From NCBI GenBank assembly GCA_020637675.1, contig JACKKD010000001.1, forward strand, positions 744,001 through 808,000: a DNA stretch of 64,000 bases, in the 5' to 3' direction. This DNA comes from Paracoccaceae bacterium (GTDB taxonomy: Bacteria; Pseudomonadota; Alphaproteobacteria; Rhodobacterales; Rhodobacteraceae). A program made the position numbers and the translations under genes. Position 1 is the first letter of the stretch. Each line of letters begins with the position of its first letter. Below are positions 53,397 to 62,762 of this stretch, one piece after another. Under the pieces are notes generated by a model, which saw only the letters and a list, made by a program, of their open reading frames with translations, did not search any database and had not been told where the DNA came from.

Positions 53397-53427
53397 CACC
53401 CCGGGGAGCATTTCCGGACAGAAGGAG
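53397..53427 (+). repeat. Intergenic repeat, copy C
   Basis: ACCCCGGGGAGCATTTCCGG followed by ACAGAAGGAGG matches the tail of copies A and B (CCCCGGRGTATTTC-GGACAGAAGG). It lies just upstream of the SDR gene, and its AGAAGGAGG end may supply the ribosome-binding site of that gene. Confidence 0.5.
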
Positions 53428-53435
53428 GCGGCGGG

Positions 53436-54086
53436 ATGGAAGTTCTGATCAGCGGTGCGCAGCGTGGCGTCGGCAGGGGGCTGGCCGATGCCCTTGCCGC
53501 GCGCGGCGATCGTGTCACCGGCACCTCGCGCCAGCCGGAACCGGGACCGCGGATGCTGGAGCTCGACGTGACCGACGCCGGGTCCGTCAGGGCCATGGCG
53601 GCGGGCTTCGGCGACGGGCCGCTCGACCTTCTCGTCTGCAACGCCGGCATCTATCCCGACAAGGGCCAGCGCCTCGACACCGGGTTTCCCGCCGGGCTCT
53701 GGGCCGAGACCTTCGCGGTGAACGTGACCGGCGTCTTCCTGACCGTGCAGGCGCTGTTGCCCAATCTGCGGAGGGCGCGCGGCAGGGTGGCGATCCTGGC
53801 CTCGGCCATGGGTTCGGACACCCGCGCGCCGGGGGGAAGCTACATCTACCGCGCTTCCAAGGCGGCGGCGCTGAATCTCGGGCGCAACCTTTCGGCCGAT
53901 CTCAAGGCCGAGGGGATCGCCGTAGGTATCTACCACCCCGGCTGGGTACGGACCGACATGGGCGGGCCCGCGGCCGACGTTACGGTGGCGGCATCAGCCG
54001 CGGGACTTCTCGCCCGATTCGACGCGCTCAGCCTGGCGACAACAGGGGTCTTCGAGGACTACCTCGGCCGGGCGATCCCGTTCTGA
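53436..54086 (+). CDS. Short-chain dehydrogenase/reductase
   Basis: A 216-residue SDR. The cofactor loop is SGAQRGVGRG (variant of TGxxxGxG), with LDLLVCNAGIY (NAG motif), the catalytic Ser in LASAMGS, and the YRASK catalytic Tyr/Lys motif. It is shorter than most classical SDRs and similar to the CsgA/C-factor-like group. The substrate is unknown. It sits between DUF1178 and the convergent pyruvate kinase. Confidence 0.85.
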   Translation: MEVLISGAQRGVGRGLADALAARGDRVTGTSRQPEPGPRMLELDVTDAGSVRAMAAGFGDGPLDLLVCNAGIYPDKGQRLDTGFPAGLWAETFAVNVTGVFLTVQALLPNLRRARGRVAILASAMGSDTRAPGGSYIYRASKAAALNLGRNLSADLKAEGIAVGIYHPGWVRTDMGGPAADVTVAASAAGLLARFDALSLATTGVFEDYLGRAIPF

Positions 54087-54130
54087 ACCGGCCGCGGCCG
54101 AAGTCATCCTCGCTCCGCGCACCCGCGCAC

Positions 54131-55657
54131 TCAGCCCGGATCACGCCAGGCGCCCAGCGGGCCGAGCCAGGCGAATTTCTTCTTCTGGTGGCGATCCATC
54201 CGCATCAGGATGCCGCGCAGGAAGGCCAGCGCCTCGGGTAAGTAGGGCCCCTTGTTCAGCATCACGCATTCGGCGCGCTGGCCCATCGCGGCATCGGTCG
54301 TCTCGGCGCGGCTCGCCTGGCCCTCGTGGAGGAGTCCGTCGAGCACCTCCGTCGCCCAGACGACTGGCACCGAGGCCGCCTCGCAAAGCCAGAGGATCTC
54401 CTCCTGGATTTCCGACAATCGCTCGAAGCCGATCTCGACCGCGAGGTCGCCGCGCGCGATCATCACCGCGACCTCAGCCGCGCCGCCCGCCCGCACGACA
54501 AGCTCGGGCAGGTTGCGCACCGCCATCGGCGTCTCGATCTTAAGCATCAGCGCGGGACGCGCGCCGCCGCGCGTCTCGGCGTCCAGCGCGTCAACCACGG
54601 TGTCGATGTCCGCGACCGTCTGCACGAAGCTCAGTCCGACGATGTCGGCGTTGCGGGCGACGAAGCCGAGGCAGGCGCGGTCGTGATCGGTGAGCGCGGG
54701 AATGGCGAGGTCCGCCCCCGGCAGGTTGACACCCTTCCCCGGCTTCAGCTTCACGCCCTTCGCGCGGGCGCCCGTGACCTCCAGCACAACCGCGCCCGCC
54801 TCCGTGCACTCGACGACGCGGGCGCGGAGCTTGCCGTCGTCGAACCAGACCGTTACGCCGGGATGCATCATCGCGGCAAGTTCCGGGTGGCTGATCGAGA
54901 CCGCGGCCATCCCCGTCACCTTTCCGGCATCGGCGGCAATGGCGAAGCGCTCGCCCGCCATCAGCCGGACCTTTTCGGATACCGCGACGGTGCGGATCTT
55001 CGGACCCGCGAGATCCATTGCCACCGCGATCTCGCGCCCCGCCGCGCGTCCGGCTGCCTTCGCATGGGCGATCATCGCCGCCCAGTCCTCGGGCGCGTCA
55101 TGGGCGCAATTGATGCGCACGCAGTCGACCCCCTCGGCGACGAGGCGCGCGACGAACGCGGGGTTGTCGGCCGCGTCCGAAGGCAAGGTGGCCATGATGC
55201 GGGTCTCGGGGCTGCCGGGTGTCATGCCCGGCCCGAAGATCCGGTCGCGGCGGGCGGCAAGCATCCGCGGCCCCTCGGCGAAGCGCGCGGGATCGGGAAA
55301 GACTGCGCCGGCGGCACCTGCGATCGCGCTCAGGGCGCCAAGCACGGCCTCCACAGAGGCCGCCACATGCGCCTCCGCCCGGCCGAGAGAGGAGAGGCCG
55401 AGCGCCGCCAGCCGGGTCTGGAACGGCCTGAGGTCGGCATGTCGCAGCGCAAGGTAGGCGGCGAGGTTCGCGGCGGATTCGGCAAATCCCGCGCGTCCGA
55501 TCCCCGGTGCCCAGCGCGCCTCGCGCGCCTCGGCCTCGGCCCGGATCGCCGCCACGACCGGCGCCATCTCCGCCAGCAGGGTCCGCGCGACGCCGGCCGC
55601 GCCCGATGTGCCAAGGTTCTCGCCCGCCCCGTCCATCACCGCCTCCGGGTTTGCCAC
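54131..55657 (-). CDS. Divergent pyruvate kinase with N-terminal extension, no C-domain
   Basis: A 508-residue protein with a pyruvate kinase barrel in residues about 150-490: MDLAGPKIR (216-222), SFVQT (343-347), KIE (373-375), MIARGDLAVEIG (399-410) and ATEVLDGLLHEGQASRAETTDAAM (435-458). The first 145 residues form an unfamiliar, mostly helical extension. The allosteric C-terminal domain is missing. Several canonical motifs are altered: TLPSDA for TLGPAS, R181-I-N-C-A-H for R-x-N-F-S-H, and MLNKGPY for MLSGE. It may have reduced activity or a different substrate. It is divergent from lysC. Confidence 0.8.
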   Translation of the reverse strand: MANPEAVMDGAGENLGTSGAAGVARTLLAEMAPVVAAIRAEAEAREARWAPGIGRAGFAESAANLAAYLALRHADLRPFQTRLAALGLSSLGRAEAHVAASVEAVLGALSAIAGAAGAVFPDPARFAEGPRMLAARRDRIFGPGMTPGSPETRIMATLPSDAADNPAFVARLVAEGVDCVRINCAHDAPEDWAAMIAHAKAAGRAAGREIAVAMDLAGPKIRTVAVSEKVRLMAGERFAIAADAGKVTGMAAVSISHPELAAMMHPGVTVWFDDGKLRARVVECTEAGAVVLEVTGARAKGVKLKPGKGVNLPGADLAIPALTDHDRACLGFVARNADIVGLSFVQTVADIDTVVDALDAETRGGARPALMLKIETPMAVRNLPELVVRAGGAAEVAVMIARGDLAVEIGFERLSEIQEEILWLCEAASVPVVWATEVLDGLLHEGQASRAETTDAAMGQRAECVMLNKGPYLPEALAFLRGILMRMDRHQKKKFAWLGPLGAWRDPG

Positions 55658-55835
55658 ACCTTCCGATTAGACCGGGACTGCGACAGCCGTGTAACAGGTG
55701 CCCGCACCAGATCTGCGACACGCCGCCCGGGGACCGGCACTGCCCCCGCAATCCGCTTGCATGGACGCCCCCCCGCGCATAAGAAGCGCGCGGTTTGGCT
55801 TGAGGCGCGTCATGCGCGGGAACTGGGGGGCCGGA

Positions 55836-57095
55836 ATGCCGCTTCTCGTGATGAAATTCGGCGGCACCTCTGTGGCCGATCTCGACCGCATCGAGAACGC
55901 CGCCCGGAAGGTCAAGCGCGAGGTGGAGCGCGGATACGATGTCATCGTCATCGTCTCTGCCATGTCGGGCAAGACCAACGAGCTCGTCGGCTGGGTGGAA
56001 GCGACCTCGCCCCTCTACGACGCGCGCGAGTATGACGCGGTGGTGGCCTCCGGCGAGAACGTGACCGCCGGCCTCATGGCGCTGCGCCTGCAGGAAATGG
56101 ACGTGCCGGCGCGGTCCTGGCAGGGCTGGCAGGTGCCGATCAACACGACCTCGGCCCATGGCGCGGCGCGTTTCGTCTCGATCCCGCGCGACAACATCGA
56201 CCAGAAGTTCGCCGAGGGCTTCAAGGTCGCGGTGGTGGCGGGCTTCCAGGGCCTGAGCCACGAGGGCCGCGTCACCACGCTAGGCCGCGGCGGCTCGGAC
56301 ACGACCGCCGTCGCCTTCGCCGCCGCCTTCGGGGCGGAACGCTGCGACATCTACACCGACGTGGACGGCGTCTACACGACCGACCCGCGCATCTCGTCCA
56401 AGGCGCGCAAGCTCGACCGCATCGCCTTCGAGGAGATGCTGGAGCTTGCCTCGCTCGGCGCGAAGGTGCTGCAGACCCGCTCGGTCGAGCTTGCCATGCG
56501 CTACAACGTGCGCTTGCGCGTACTGTCCTCGTTCGAGGACACCGACGAGAATTCTGGAACGCTGGTCAGCGGCGAGGAGGAAATCATGGAATCGAAAGTC
56601 GTCTCGGGCGTCGCCTATTCGCGGGATGAGGCCAAGATCACCCTCTTCACGATCGAGGACCGCCCCGGCGTGGCTTCTGCGATCTTCGGCACGCTGGCAG
56701 ATGCCGGCGTCAACGTCGACATGATCGTGCAGAACATCTCGGAAAAGGACTATGACGCCGCCCACCCGGGGGCCGTGACCGACATGACCTTCTCCTGCCC
56801 GGTGAACCAGGTGCCCCGCGCCCAGAAGGCGATCGAGGATGCGATGGCGGCGGGCAAGATCCAGTACGACGAGCTGATCATCGACACCGATGTCGCCAAG
56901 GTCTCGGTCGTCGGCATCGGCATGCGCAGCCACGCCGGCGTCGCCGCCAGGATGTTCGCGGCACTCTCCGCCGAGAATATCAACATCAAGGTCATCTCCA
57001 CCTCCGAGATCAAGATTTCGGTGCTGATCGACCGCAAGTACATGGAACTCGCCGTGCAGGCGCTCCATGACGCCTTCGAACTGGAAAGGGCCTGA
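55836..57095 (+). CDS. lysC: Aspartate kinase
   Basis: A 419-residue aspartokinase (first step to lysine, threonine and methionine). The kinase domain, residues 1-245, begins MPLLVMKFGGTSVADLDR and includes VASGENVTAGLMA, TTLGRGGSDTTAVAFAAAF and DVDGVYTTDPR. Two ACT domains follow (about 265-419) with DRPGVASAIFGTLADAGVNVDMIVQN and VGIGMRSHAGVAARMFAALSAENINI, so it is feedback-regulated. The frame is open upstream to 55698, but ATG 55836 gives the standard N-terminus. Confidence 0.96.
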   Translation: MPLLVMKFGGTSVADLDRIENAARKVKREVERGYDVIVIVSAMSGKTNELVGWVEATSPLYDAREYDAVVASGENVTAGLMALRLQEMDVPARSWQGWQVPINTTSAHGAARFVSIPRDNIDQKFAEGFKVAVVAGFQGLSHEGRVTTLGRGGSDTTAVAFAAAFGAERCDIYTDVDGVYTTDPRISSKARKLDRIAFEEMLELASLGAKVLQTRSVELAMRYNVRLRVLSSFEDTDENSGTLVSGEEEIMESKVVSGVAYSRDEAKITLFTIEDRPGVASAIFGTLADAGVNVDMIVQNISEKDYDAAHPGAVTDMTFSCPVNQVPRAQKAIEDAMAAGKIQYDELIIDTDVAKVSVVGIGMRSHAGVAARMFAALSAENINIKVISTSEIKISVLIDRKYMELAVQALHDAFELERA

Positions 57096-57334
57096 CGCGG
57101 CCGCGCCCCGGCAGGCCCCGCGCCGGACAGATCCGGTTTCCGGCAGCGTCCCGAGGTCATGCGCGGCGGATCGCATCCGGCAGCCGTCAGCACCACCGCG
57201 GCCACGCCTGAGCGCCCGCCCGGGACCCGGCTCCGCAGGCTGGAACATGTTTCGCGACATGCCCGGTCGAAAACGGCTCAGCGACCTGCCGTCGGTGCAC
57301 TAGGGTTGCCCGGGGGGCACGGACGGCAGGCAGA

Positions 57335-58225
57335 ATGGCAGACGCATCGACGGGGACGGACACGCGGGGGCTGGCGCTCGCCGCGATGATGATGGCGGCC
57401 GTGTCCTGGGCCGTGGCGTTCCCGATGGTGACAATCGCGCTCGAGGTCATGACGCCGCTGCCGCTGACGGCGATACGCTTCGTCAGTGCGGGGTTTCTGG
57501 CGATCGGCTGGGTGGCCTGGGCTCGCCCGTCGTTTCCGCACAGACGCCGCATCCCGCGCTATCTTGCCGCGGCCTTCCTCGGCTCTGCAGGCTACAGCGT
57601 CCTCAACAACATGGGCCAGTCCACGGTCTCGGCCGGCGCCGCCAGCTTCATCAGCAACATCATTCCGATCCTGACGGCGCTGATCGCCTGGCCGGTGCTT
57701 GGCGAACGGTTGAATCGCGCCGGCTGGGCCGGCTGCGCGATCGCCTTCGGCGGCGTGAGCTACGTCGCCGTGGGCCAGCCCGGGGGTCTCGCCTTCGGTG
57801 CGGGTGCCATGTTCATCTTCCTGGCCTCGCTCTCGGCGGCGCTCTATTTCGTCGTGCAGAAACCGTTGATCGAGGAGGATGGCGCCCTCGCCTGCACCGC
57901 CTGGACTCTCGTTTTCTCCGGCCTGTTCCTGCTGCCGTGGTTTCCCGCGGCACTGGTCGAAGCCGGGCCGGCGGCCTCCCGCGTCCATATGTCGATCGCA
58001 GTGCTGATCCTGCTTCCGACGGTGGTCGCCTATGCCGGTTCGATCTACGCGCTCGGCAAGCTGCCCATCGCGGTGACCACGGCGCTGGTCTACCTCGTCG
58101 CCCCCATGGCCGCGCTTTTCGCCTTCCTGTTTCTCGGCGAGGTTCCGACGGTCGCGACCCTCGTCGGCGGTGCGCTCGCCATTCTCGGGACGGTCATCGT
58201 GGCGCGCTGGGGCAAGACGGCCTAG
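57335..58225 (+). CDS. EamA/DMT-family transporter
   Basis: A 296-residue drug/metabolite transporter with ten TM helices in two EamA repeats, about residues 12-140 and 150-290. Conserved signs include TPLPLTAIRFVSAGF, ISNIIPILTALIAWPVLGERLN and YLVAPMAALFAFLFLGEVPT, the repeat-ending motifs. It exports an amino acid or metabolite of unknown identity. It lies between lysC and ptsP on the same strand with 150-240 bp gaps. Confidence 0.88.
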   Translation: MADASTGTDTRGLALAAMMMAAVSWAVAFPMVTIALEVMTPLPLTAIRFVSAGFLAIGWVAWARPSFPHRRRIPRYLAAAFLGSAGYSVLNNMGQSTVSAGAASFISNIIPILTALIAWPVLGERLNRAGWAGCAIAFGGVSYVAVGQPGGLAFGAGAMFIFLASLSAALYFVVQKPLIEEDGALACTAWTLVFSGLFLLPWFPAALVEAGPAASRVHMSIAVLILLPTVVAYAGSIYALGKLPIAVTTALVYLVAPMAALFAFLFLGEVPTVATLVGGALAILGTVIVARWGKTA

Positions 58226-58375
58226 ACGCCGGGCGCCGCCCCGGTTCGCGCAAGGCGAACACCCGTCAGCCCGGAGATTTCGCAATCGAAGCCAGATCAT
58301 CGAGGAAAAACGGTGGGCACTCCCCATTTGTGATCGCTTCGCCTATAGAAAGGGAAACACCGATCGGTCGAGGAC

Positions 58376-60619
58376 ATGCCTGAACGGACGGAAAGCGAAA
58401 GCCGCAAGCTCCTCAGGCGCTTGCGCGACAGTCTTGCGGAACCCGGCGCAGGCCAGGAGCGGCTCGACCGGATCACCCATATCATTGCGGATTCGATGCG
58501 CTGCGAGGTCTGCTCGATCTACCTCTTCCGCGACGAGGACACGCTCGAACTCTGCGCCACGGAGGGGCTGAAGAAGGAGTCGGTCCACAAGACGCGGATG
58601 CGCATCGGCGAGGGTCTCGTCGGCCGCGTCGCCCGGACACTCGCGCCCGTCAACACCGCCAACGCGCCCGCCGAGAAGGGCTTCCGCTACATGCCGGAAA
58701 CGGGCGAGGAGATCTATTCCTCCTTCCTCGGCGTGCCGATCCAGCGCGTCGGCGAGAAGCTCGGCGTCATCGTGGTGCAGTCGAAGACCGCGCGCGAATT
58801 CTCGGTGGAGGAGGTGGACGCGGTCGAAGTCGTCGCCATGGTGCTGGCCGAGATGACGGAACTCGGCGCCTTCGTCGGCGACGGCGGCGCCATGGCGGGG
58901 CTGCATAAGCGCCCGGTGACGATCCGGGGCGCCACCGCGCAGGAAGGCGCGGCCGAGGGGCGGGTCTGGCTGCACGAGCCGCGGGTAGTGGTCACGAATC
59001 CGGTCGCCGACGACCCCCTGACCGAGATCGAGCGCATCCGCGCCGCGGTCGGTGTGCTTCGCGTGTCGGTCGACGACCTTCTCGCCGCCGAGAGCCTCGA
59101 CAAGGAACAGAAGCAGGTCCTCGAGGCCTACCGGATGTTCGCCCATTCGCGTGGCTGGGTCCGGCGGATGGAGGAGGACATCACCCGCGGCCTTTCGGCC
59201 GAGGCAGCGGTGGAAAAGGAACAGTCCACCGCCCGCGCGCGGCTCGAAACCGTGCCGGACCCCTATCTGCGCGACCGGCTCCATGACCTCGACGACCTCT
59301 CGAACCGGCTGCTGCGCATCCTCACCGGCCAGGGCAAGGATACCGGGGCCGAGATGCCGGAAAGTCCGATCCTCGTCGCCCGCAACATCGGCCCGGCGGA
59401 GCTTCTGGACTACGGCCGCAGGCTGAAGGGCGTGGTGCTGGAGGAAGGCTCGGTCGGCAGCCACGCAGCCATCGTCGCCCGCGCGCTCGCCATCCCGCTC
59501 GTCATCCATGCCGACCGGATCACGGCCGAGGCGCTGAACGGCGACCCGATCCTCGTCGATGGCGACCAGGGGATCGTGCATCTCAGGCCCGAGGACACGG
59601 TGGCCGCCGCCTTCCGCGACAAGATCGCGATGCAGGCGGCGGCACAGAACCGCTACGCCAGTCTGCGCGACCTGCCGGCCGAGGCGAAGTGCGGCACGCG
59701 GATTTCGCTTCACATGAACGCGGGCCTGATGGCCGACCTGCCCTCGCTCACGGGGTCGGGGGCGGAGGGCGTCGGCCTCTTCCGGACGGAGCTTCAGTTC
59801 CTCATCCGCGCCCATGTGCCGAAGCGGTCGGAACTCGCCGCGATCTATTCCAGCGTTCTCGACGCCGCGAAGGGCAAGCGGGTCGCCTTCCGCACGCTCG
59901 ACATCGGCTCGGACAAGGTCCTGCCCTACATGAAGCGCGTGGAAGAGCCCAATCCAGCCATGGGCTGGCGGGCGATCCGCGTCGGCCTCGACAAGCCCGG
60001 TGTGATGCGGATGCAGCTTCAGGCGCTGATCCGCGCCGCCGGGGGACGCCCGCTCACCGTGATGTTCCCTTTCGTCGCCGAAGTCGACGAGTTCCGCCGT
60101 GCGCGCCAGATGCTGATGGACGAGATCGGACGCGAGCGCGCACTCGGCCATGCCTTGCCCGAGAGCCTGGAAATCGGCGCAATGCTGGAGACGCCCTCGC
60201 TCGCCTATGCGCCCGACGCCTTCTTCGAGATGTGCGACTTCATCTCCATCGGCGGCAACGACCTGAAGCAGTTCTTCTTCGCCGCCGACCGCGAGAACGA
60301 GGCGGTACGCCGCCGCTACGACGTCCTCAACACGAGCTTCCTGCGCTTCGTCCGCCACATCGTCGCGCGCTGCGCGGCGGCGGACACGCCCTTGTCGTTC
60401 TGCGGCGAGGACGCCGGCCGGCCGGTGGAGGCGCTCTGCATCGCCGCGCTCGGCGTGCGCACGCTTTCGATGCGGCCGGCCTCCGTCGGCCCGGTCAAGC
60501 ACCTGATCCGCCGGGTGGACCTGACCGAGCTTCGCGCGCTCATCGAGCGCGAATGTACCACCGGTGCCGCCAACCTGCGGCCAGCCGTGATGGACTGGCT
60601 CGCCGGGCAGGATATCTGA
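58376..60619 (+). CDS. ptsP: PTS-Ntr enzyme I (PtsP)
   Basis: A 747-residue phosphoenolpyruvate-protein phosphotransferase. The N-terminal GAF domain (about residues 20-165, NifA-like sensor) precedes enzyme I domains: an HPr-binding helical region, the phospho-His domain with H363 in EGSVGSHAAIVARALAIP, and the PEP-binding barrel with FRTELQFL, MVEE-like EEPNPAMGWRAIR and CGEDAGRP. It starts the nitrogen PTS chain (to NPr and EIIA-Ntr), and the GAF domain is thought to sense glutamine. Its downstream partners are not in the window. Confidence 0.94.
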   Translation: MPERTESESRKLLRRLRDSLAEPGAGQERLDRITHIIADSMRCEVCSIYLFRDEDTLELCATEGLKKESVHKTRMRIGEGLVGRVARTLAPVNTANAPAEKGFRYMPETGEEIYSSFLGVPIQRVGEKLGVIVVQSKTAREFSVEEVDAVEVVAMVLAEMTELGAFVGDGGAMAGLHKRPVTIRGATAQEGAAEGRVWLHEPRVVVTNPVADDPLTEIERIRAAVGVLRVSVDDLLAAESLDKEQKQVLEAYRMFAHSRGWVRRMEEDITRGLSAEAAVEKEQSTARARLETVPDPYLRDRLHDLDDLSNRLLRILTGQGKDTGAEMPESPILVARNIGPAELLDYGRRLKGVVLEEGSVGSHAAIVARALAIPLVIHADRITAEALNGDPILVDGDQGIVHLRPEDTVAAAFRDKIAMQAAAQNRYASLRDLPAEAKCGTRISLHMNAGLMADLPSLTGSGAEGVGLFRTELQFLIRAHVPKRSELAAIYSSVLDAAKGKRVAFRTLDIGSDKVLPYMKRVEEPNPAMGWRAIRVGLDKPGVMRMQLQALIRAAGGRPLTVMFPFVAEVDEFRRARQMLMDEIGRERALGHALPESLEIGAMLETPSLAYAPDAFFEMCDFISIGGNDLKQFFFAADRENEAVRRRYDVLNTSFLRFVRHIVARCAAADTPLSFCGEDAGRPVEALCIAALGVRTLSMRPASVGPVKHLIRRVDLTELRALIERECTTGAANLRPAVMDWLAGQDI

Positions 60620-60625
60620 GGGTCG

Positions 60626-61405
60626 TCACTTCGGGGCGACGAGCCCGCGGTCCTGACGGAAGGCCGCCGTCACCGCGGCTTCGCCGTGGTCCCGCGCCAG
60701 CCGCATCAATGCGAAGCGGATTTCGGCGAGGTCCTGGTAGTACCGCGTGAAGGCATAGTTGATGCCTGCCCCGGCGACGCTGCCGAGAACCGGAATCGCC
60801 TGCGCCGCCAGCTTCTGGGTCAGGGCCGCGGCCAGCCGGGGCGCCACCGTGGCGATGAGCCGGTGCAGGCTCGCCCCCGAGATCATCGCCCGGCTCATCA
60901 GGAAGCTCGTGTTGACGCCGTCGTCCGCCGGGTCAACCGGATCGCCGGCCGCAAAGACCATCAGGCACTGCCGACGCACCGCCTCGTCCGCCGGGTCGAA
61001 CCCCTCGGCGCGCGCCGCCTTCTGAATCGCCGCGAAGATGATCCCCACCGTCACCGGAATCTCCACCGCGGCCGAGGCGAGCCCGCCGAAGCCGCCGGCC
61101 GCGCCGGTCACGACGGCGGCGAGCGCGTGGCCATGGCGGCCCATCTCTGGCGCACGCTGCGCCTTCCCGGCCGCCTCCGCACCGCGGTATGCGAATTCCA
61201 GCGCCCGTTCCGTCGCGGCCTCGATTGCGTCCTTTGCTGCATCCGGCAGCGCCTCCAGCGCGTTCTCCGCCTTGGAGCCGGCAAATCCGACGACCGTCAT
61301 CAGCAAGCCCCGCGCCGCGCCTGCACGTGCGGCGAGACGGGCGATCTCCGCCGCCGCCGCAGGCGTGATCGGCCGCTCGCCAGACGTCGCGATCTCGGTG
61401 GTCAC
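60626..61405 (-). CDS. EcsC-family protein
   Basis: A 259-residue protein of the EcsC family (named after B. subtilis EcsC), with alternating hydrophobic helices: VTGAAGGFGGLASAAVEIPVTVGIIFAAIQKAARAEGFDP and a C-terminal IPVLGSVAGAGINYAFTRYYQDLA stretch typical of the family. It is probably membrane-associated. The function is unknown. It is convergent with ptsP (6 bp apart). Confidence 0.85.
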   Translation of the reverse strand: MTTEIATSGERPITPAAAAEIARLAARAGAARGLLMTVVGFAGSKAENALEALPDAAKDAIEAATERALEFAYRGAEAAGKAQRAPEMGRHGHALAAVVTGAAGGFGGLASAAVEIPVTVGIIFAAIQKAARAEGFDPADEAVRRQCLMVFAAGDPVDPADDGVNTSFLMSRAMISGASLHRLIATVAPRLAAALTQKLAAQAIPVLGSVAGAGINYAFTRYYQDLAEIRFALMRLARDHGEAAVTAAFRQDRGLVAPK

Positions 61406-61490
61406 GGGCCGCTCTCCTGTCCTTGCCGGGCGCCGGGGGCCCGCCGGAAAGACATGGGCCGCCGCCTTCCCTTCGTCAATCCGGGCTTCG

Positions 61491-61994
61491 TCAATCCGCC
61501 CCGCCGTCGCCCCGTGCCTTGGTCACCGCTCCCGTCACCCCCTCCCAGGCGCCGGATTTCAGCGCGAGGCCGAGCACCCGCTCCGGGTTCGTCGGCGGTG
61601 GCATCTCCACACCGTCGAGCTTCTTGAACCCGAAACGCCGGTAATAGGGCGCGTCCCCCACCAGGAGAACCCGCTCCCACCCGAGCCGCCGTGCCTCGGC
61701 GAGGCTTTCGCGGATGAGAAGCCCGCCCAACCCCTCGCCCTGGCGTGTCGGATGCACCGCCACGGGGCCGAGCAGCAGTATCCGCTTCCCGGCCACTTCG
61801 GCCGGCCAGTAGCGGATCACCGCTGCGAGCGTGCCGTCGTGATCCCGCAGCACGTGGCAGAGGTCCTTGACCTTCGGCACCCCGTCCCTGAGCCGGTAGG
61901 AAGACAACGCCCTCCGCCCCGGCGCGAAGCAGAGGTCATAGAGCGCCTCGACCTCCCACCAGTCGGCCTCCGTCTCCTCCTCAAGCCGGTACAC
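61491..61994 (-). CDS. GNAT N-acetyltransferase
   Basis: A GNAT protein of about 167 residues: LGPVAVHPTRQGEGLGGLLIRESLAEARRLGWERVLLVGDAPYYRRFGF carries the acetyl-CoA Q-G-E-G-L-G loop and the C-terminal YYRRFGF motif of the YhbS-like group. The open frame reaches an ATG at 62072, but that start would overlap the divergent flavin reductase start. GTG 61994 (VYRLEEETEADWWEVEALYD) with GGGGAG upstream fits better. The acceptor is unknown. Confidence 0.85.
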   Translation of the reverse strand: MYRLEEETEADWWEVEALYDLCFAPGRRALSSYRLRDGVPKVKDLCHVLRDHDGTLAAVIRYWPAEVAGKRILLLGPVAVHPTRQGEGLGGLLIRESLAEARRLGWERVLLVGDAPYYRRFGFKKLDGVEMPPPTNPERVLGLALKSGAWEGVTGAVTKARGDGGAD

Positions 61995-62070
61995 GCGCGC
62001 CGCTCCCCGATTCCGCTGGAAATCGCCCCTAGCATGGGGGCAGGATCGGTTCAAACCCGAATGAGGTGCC

Positions 62071-62655
62071 ATGTTCTACCGCCCCGAAGACGGCCACGGC
62101 CTGCCGCACAACCCTTTCAGCGCCATCGTCAATCCCCGCCCCATCGCCTGGGTGGGGACGCGTGGCGCCATGGGCGACAATCTCGCGCCCTATTCCTTCT
62201 TCAATGCGCTCGCCTACACGCCGCCGCAGGTCATGTTCGCCTCGAACGCATCGAAGGATTCGCTTCGCAACATCGTGGAGACCGGCGTCTTCTCGATCAG
62301 CACCGTGGAACATGCCCGGCGCGAGAAGATGAACGTCACCTCCGGCCTCTATCCGCCGGGAACGGACGAGTTCACCCTTGCCGGAGTGGCCAGGGCCGAG
62401 TGCATGACCATCCCCTGCCCTCGCGTGGCCGACGCGCCGGCCTGTCTCGAATGCGAACTGGTGGACGTGATCCGGCTGCGCGGCCCCGACAACCACCTCG
62501 TCATCGGCGAGGTCAGGGGCGTGCACCTGCGCGACGACTGCCTCGTGAACGGCCGCTTCGACGTGACCCGCTTCGGCGCGCTGGCCCGTGGCGGCTATCG
62601 CGACTATTCCGTCGTGACCGAAGTCTTCGAGATGGTCCGCCCTGGGGATAAGTGA
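62071..62655 (+). CDS. Flavin reductase-like FMN-binding protein
   Basis: A 194-residue split-barrel flavoprotein of the flavin reductase/flavoredoxin family. HNPFSAIVNPRPIAWVGTRG, NLAPYSFFNALAYTPPQVMFASN (FMN loop) and a C-terminal EVRGVHLRDDCLVNGRFDVTRFGALARGGYRDY match the DIM6/NTAB branch. It reduces or binds FMN for an unidentified partner oxygenase. It is divergent from the GNAT gene. Confidence 0.88.
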   Translation: MFYRPEDGHGLPHNPFSAIVNPRPIAWVGTRGAMGDNLAPYSFFNALAYTPPQVMFASNASKDSLRNIVETGVFSISTVEHARREKMNVTSGLYPPGTDEFTLAGVARAECMTIPCPRVADAPACLECELVDVIRLRGPDNHLVIGEVRGVHLRDDCLVNGRFDVTRFGALARGGYRDYSVVTEVFEMVRPGDK

Positions 62656-62762
62656 CCCGACCAGGGCGGCACGCCGCGCACGGTCGGCGGCACCGCGTGC
62701 CCGGAACCCGCGCTGCCGGCCGGTGCCTCGCCCTCCGCAGGTTCAGGGCATTCCTGCCCGTG

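Noticed and set aside
62041..62070. GGTTCAAACCC looks like a tRNA T arm.
   Set aside because: No acceptor, D or anticodon stems can be built around it, and it lies in a GNAT/flavin reductase divergent promoter.
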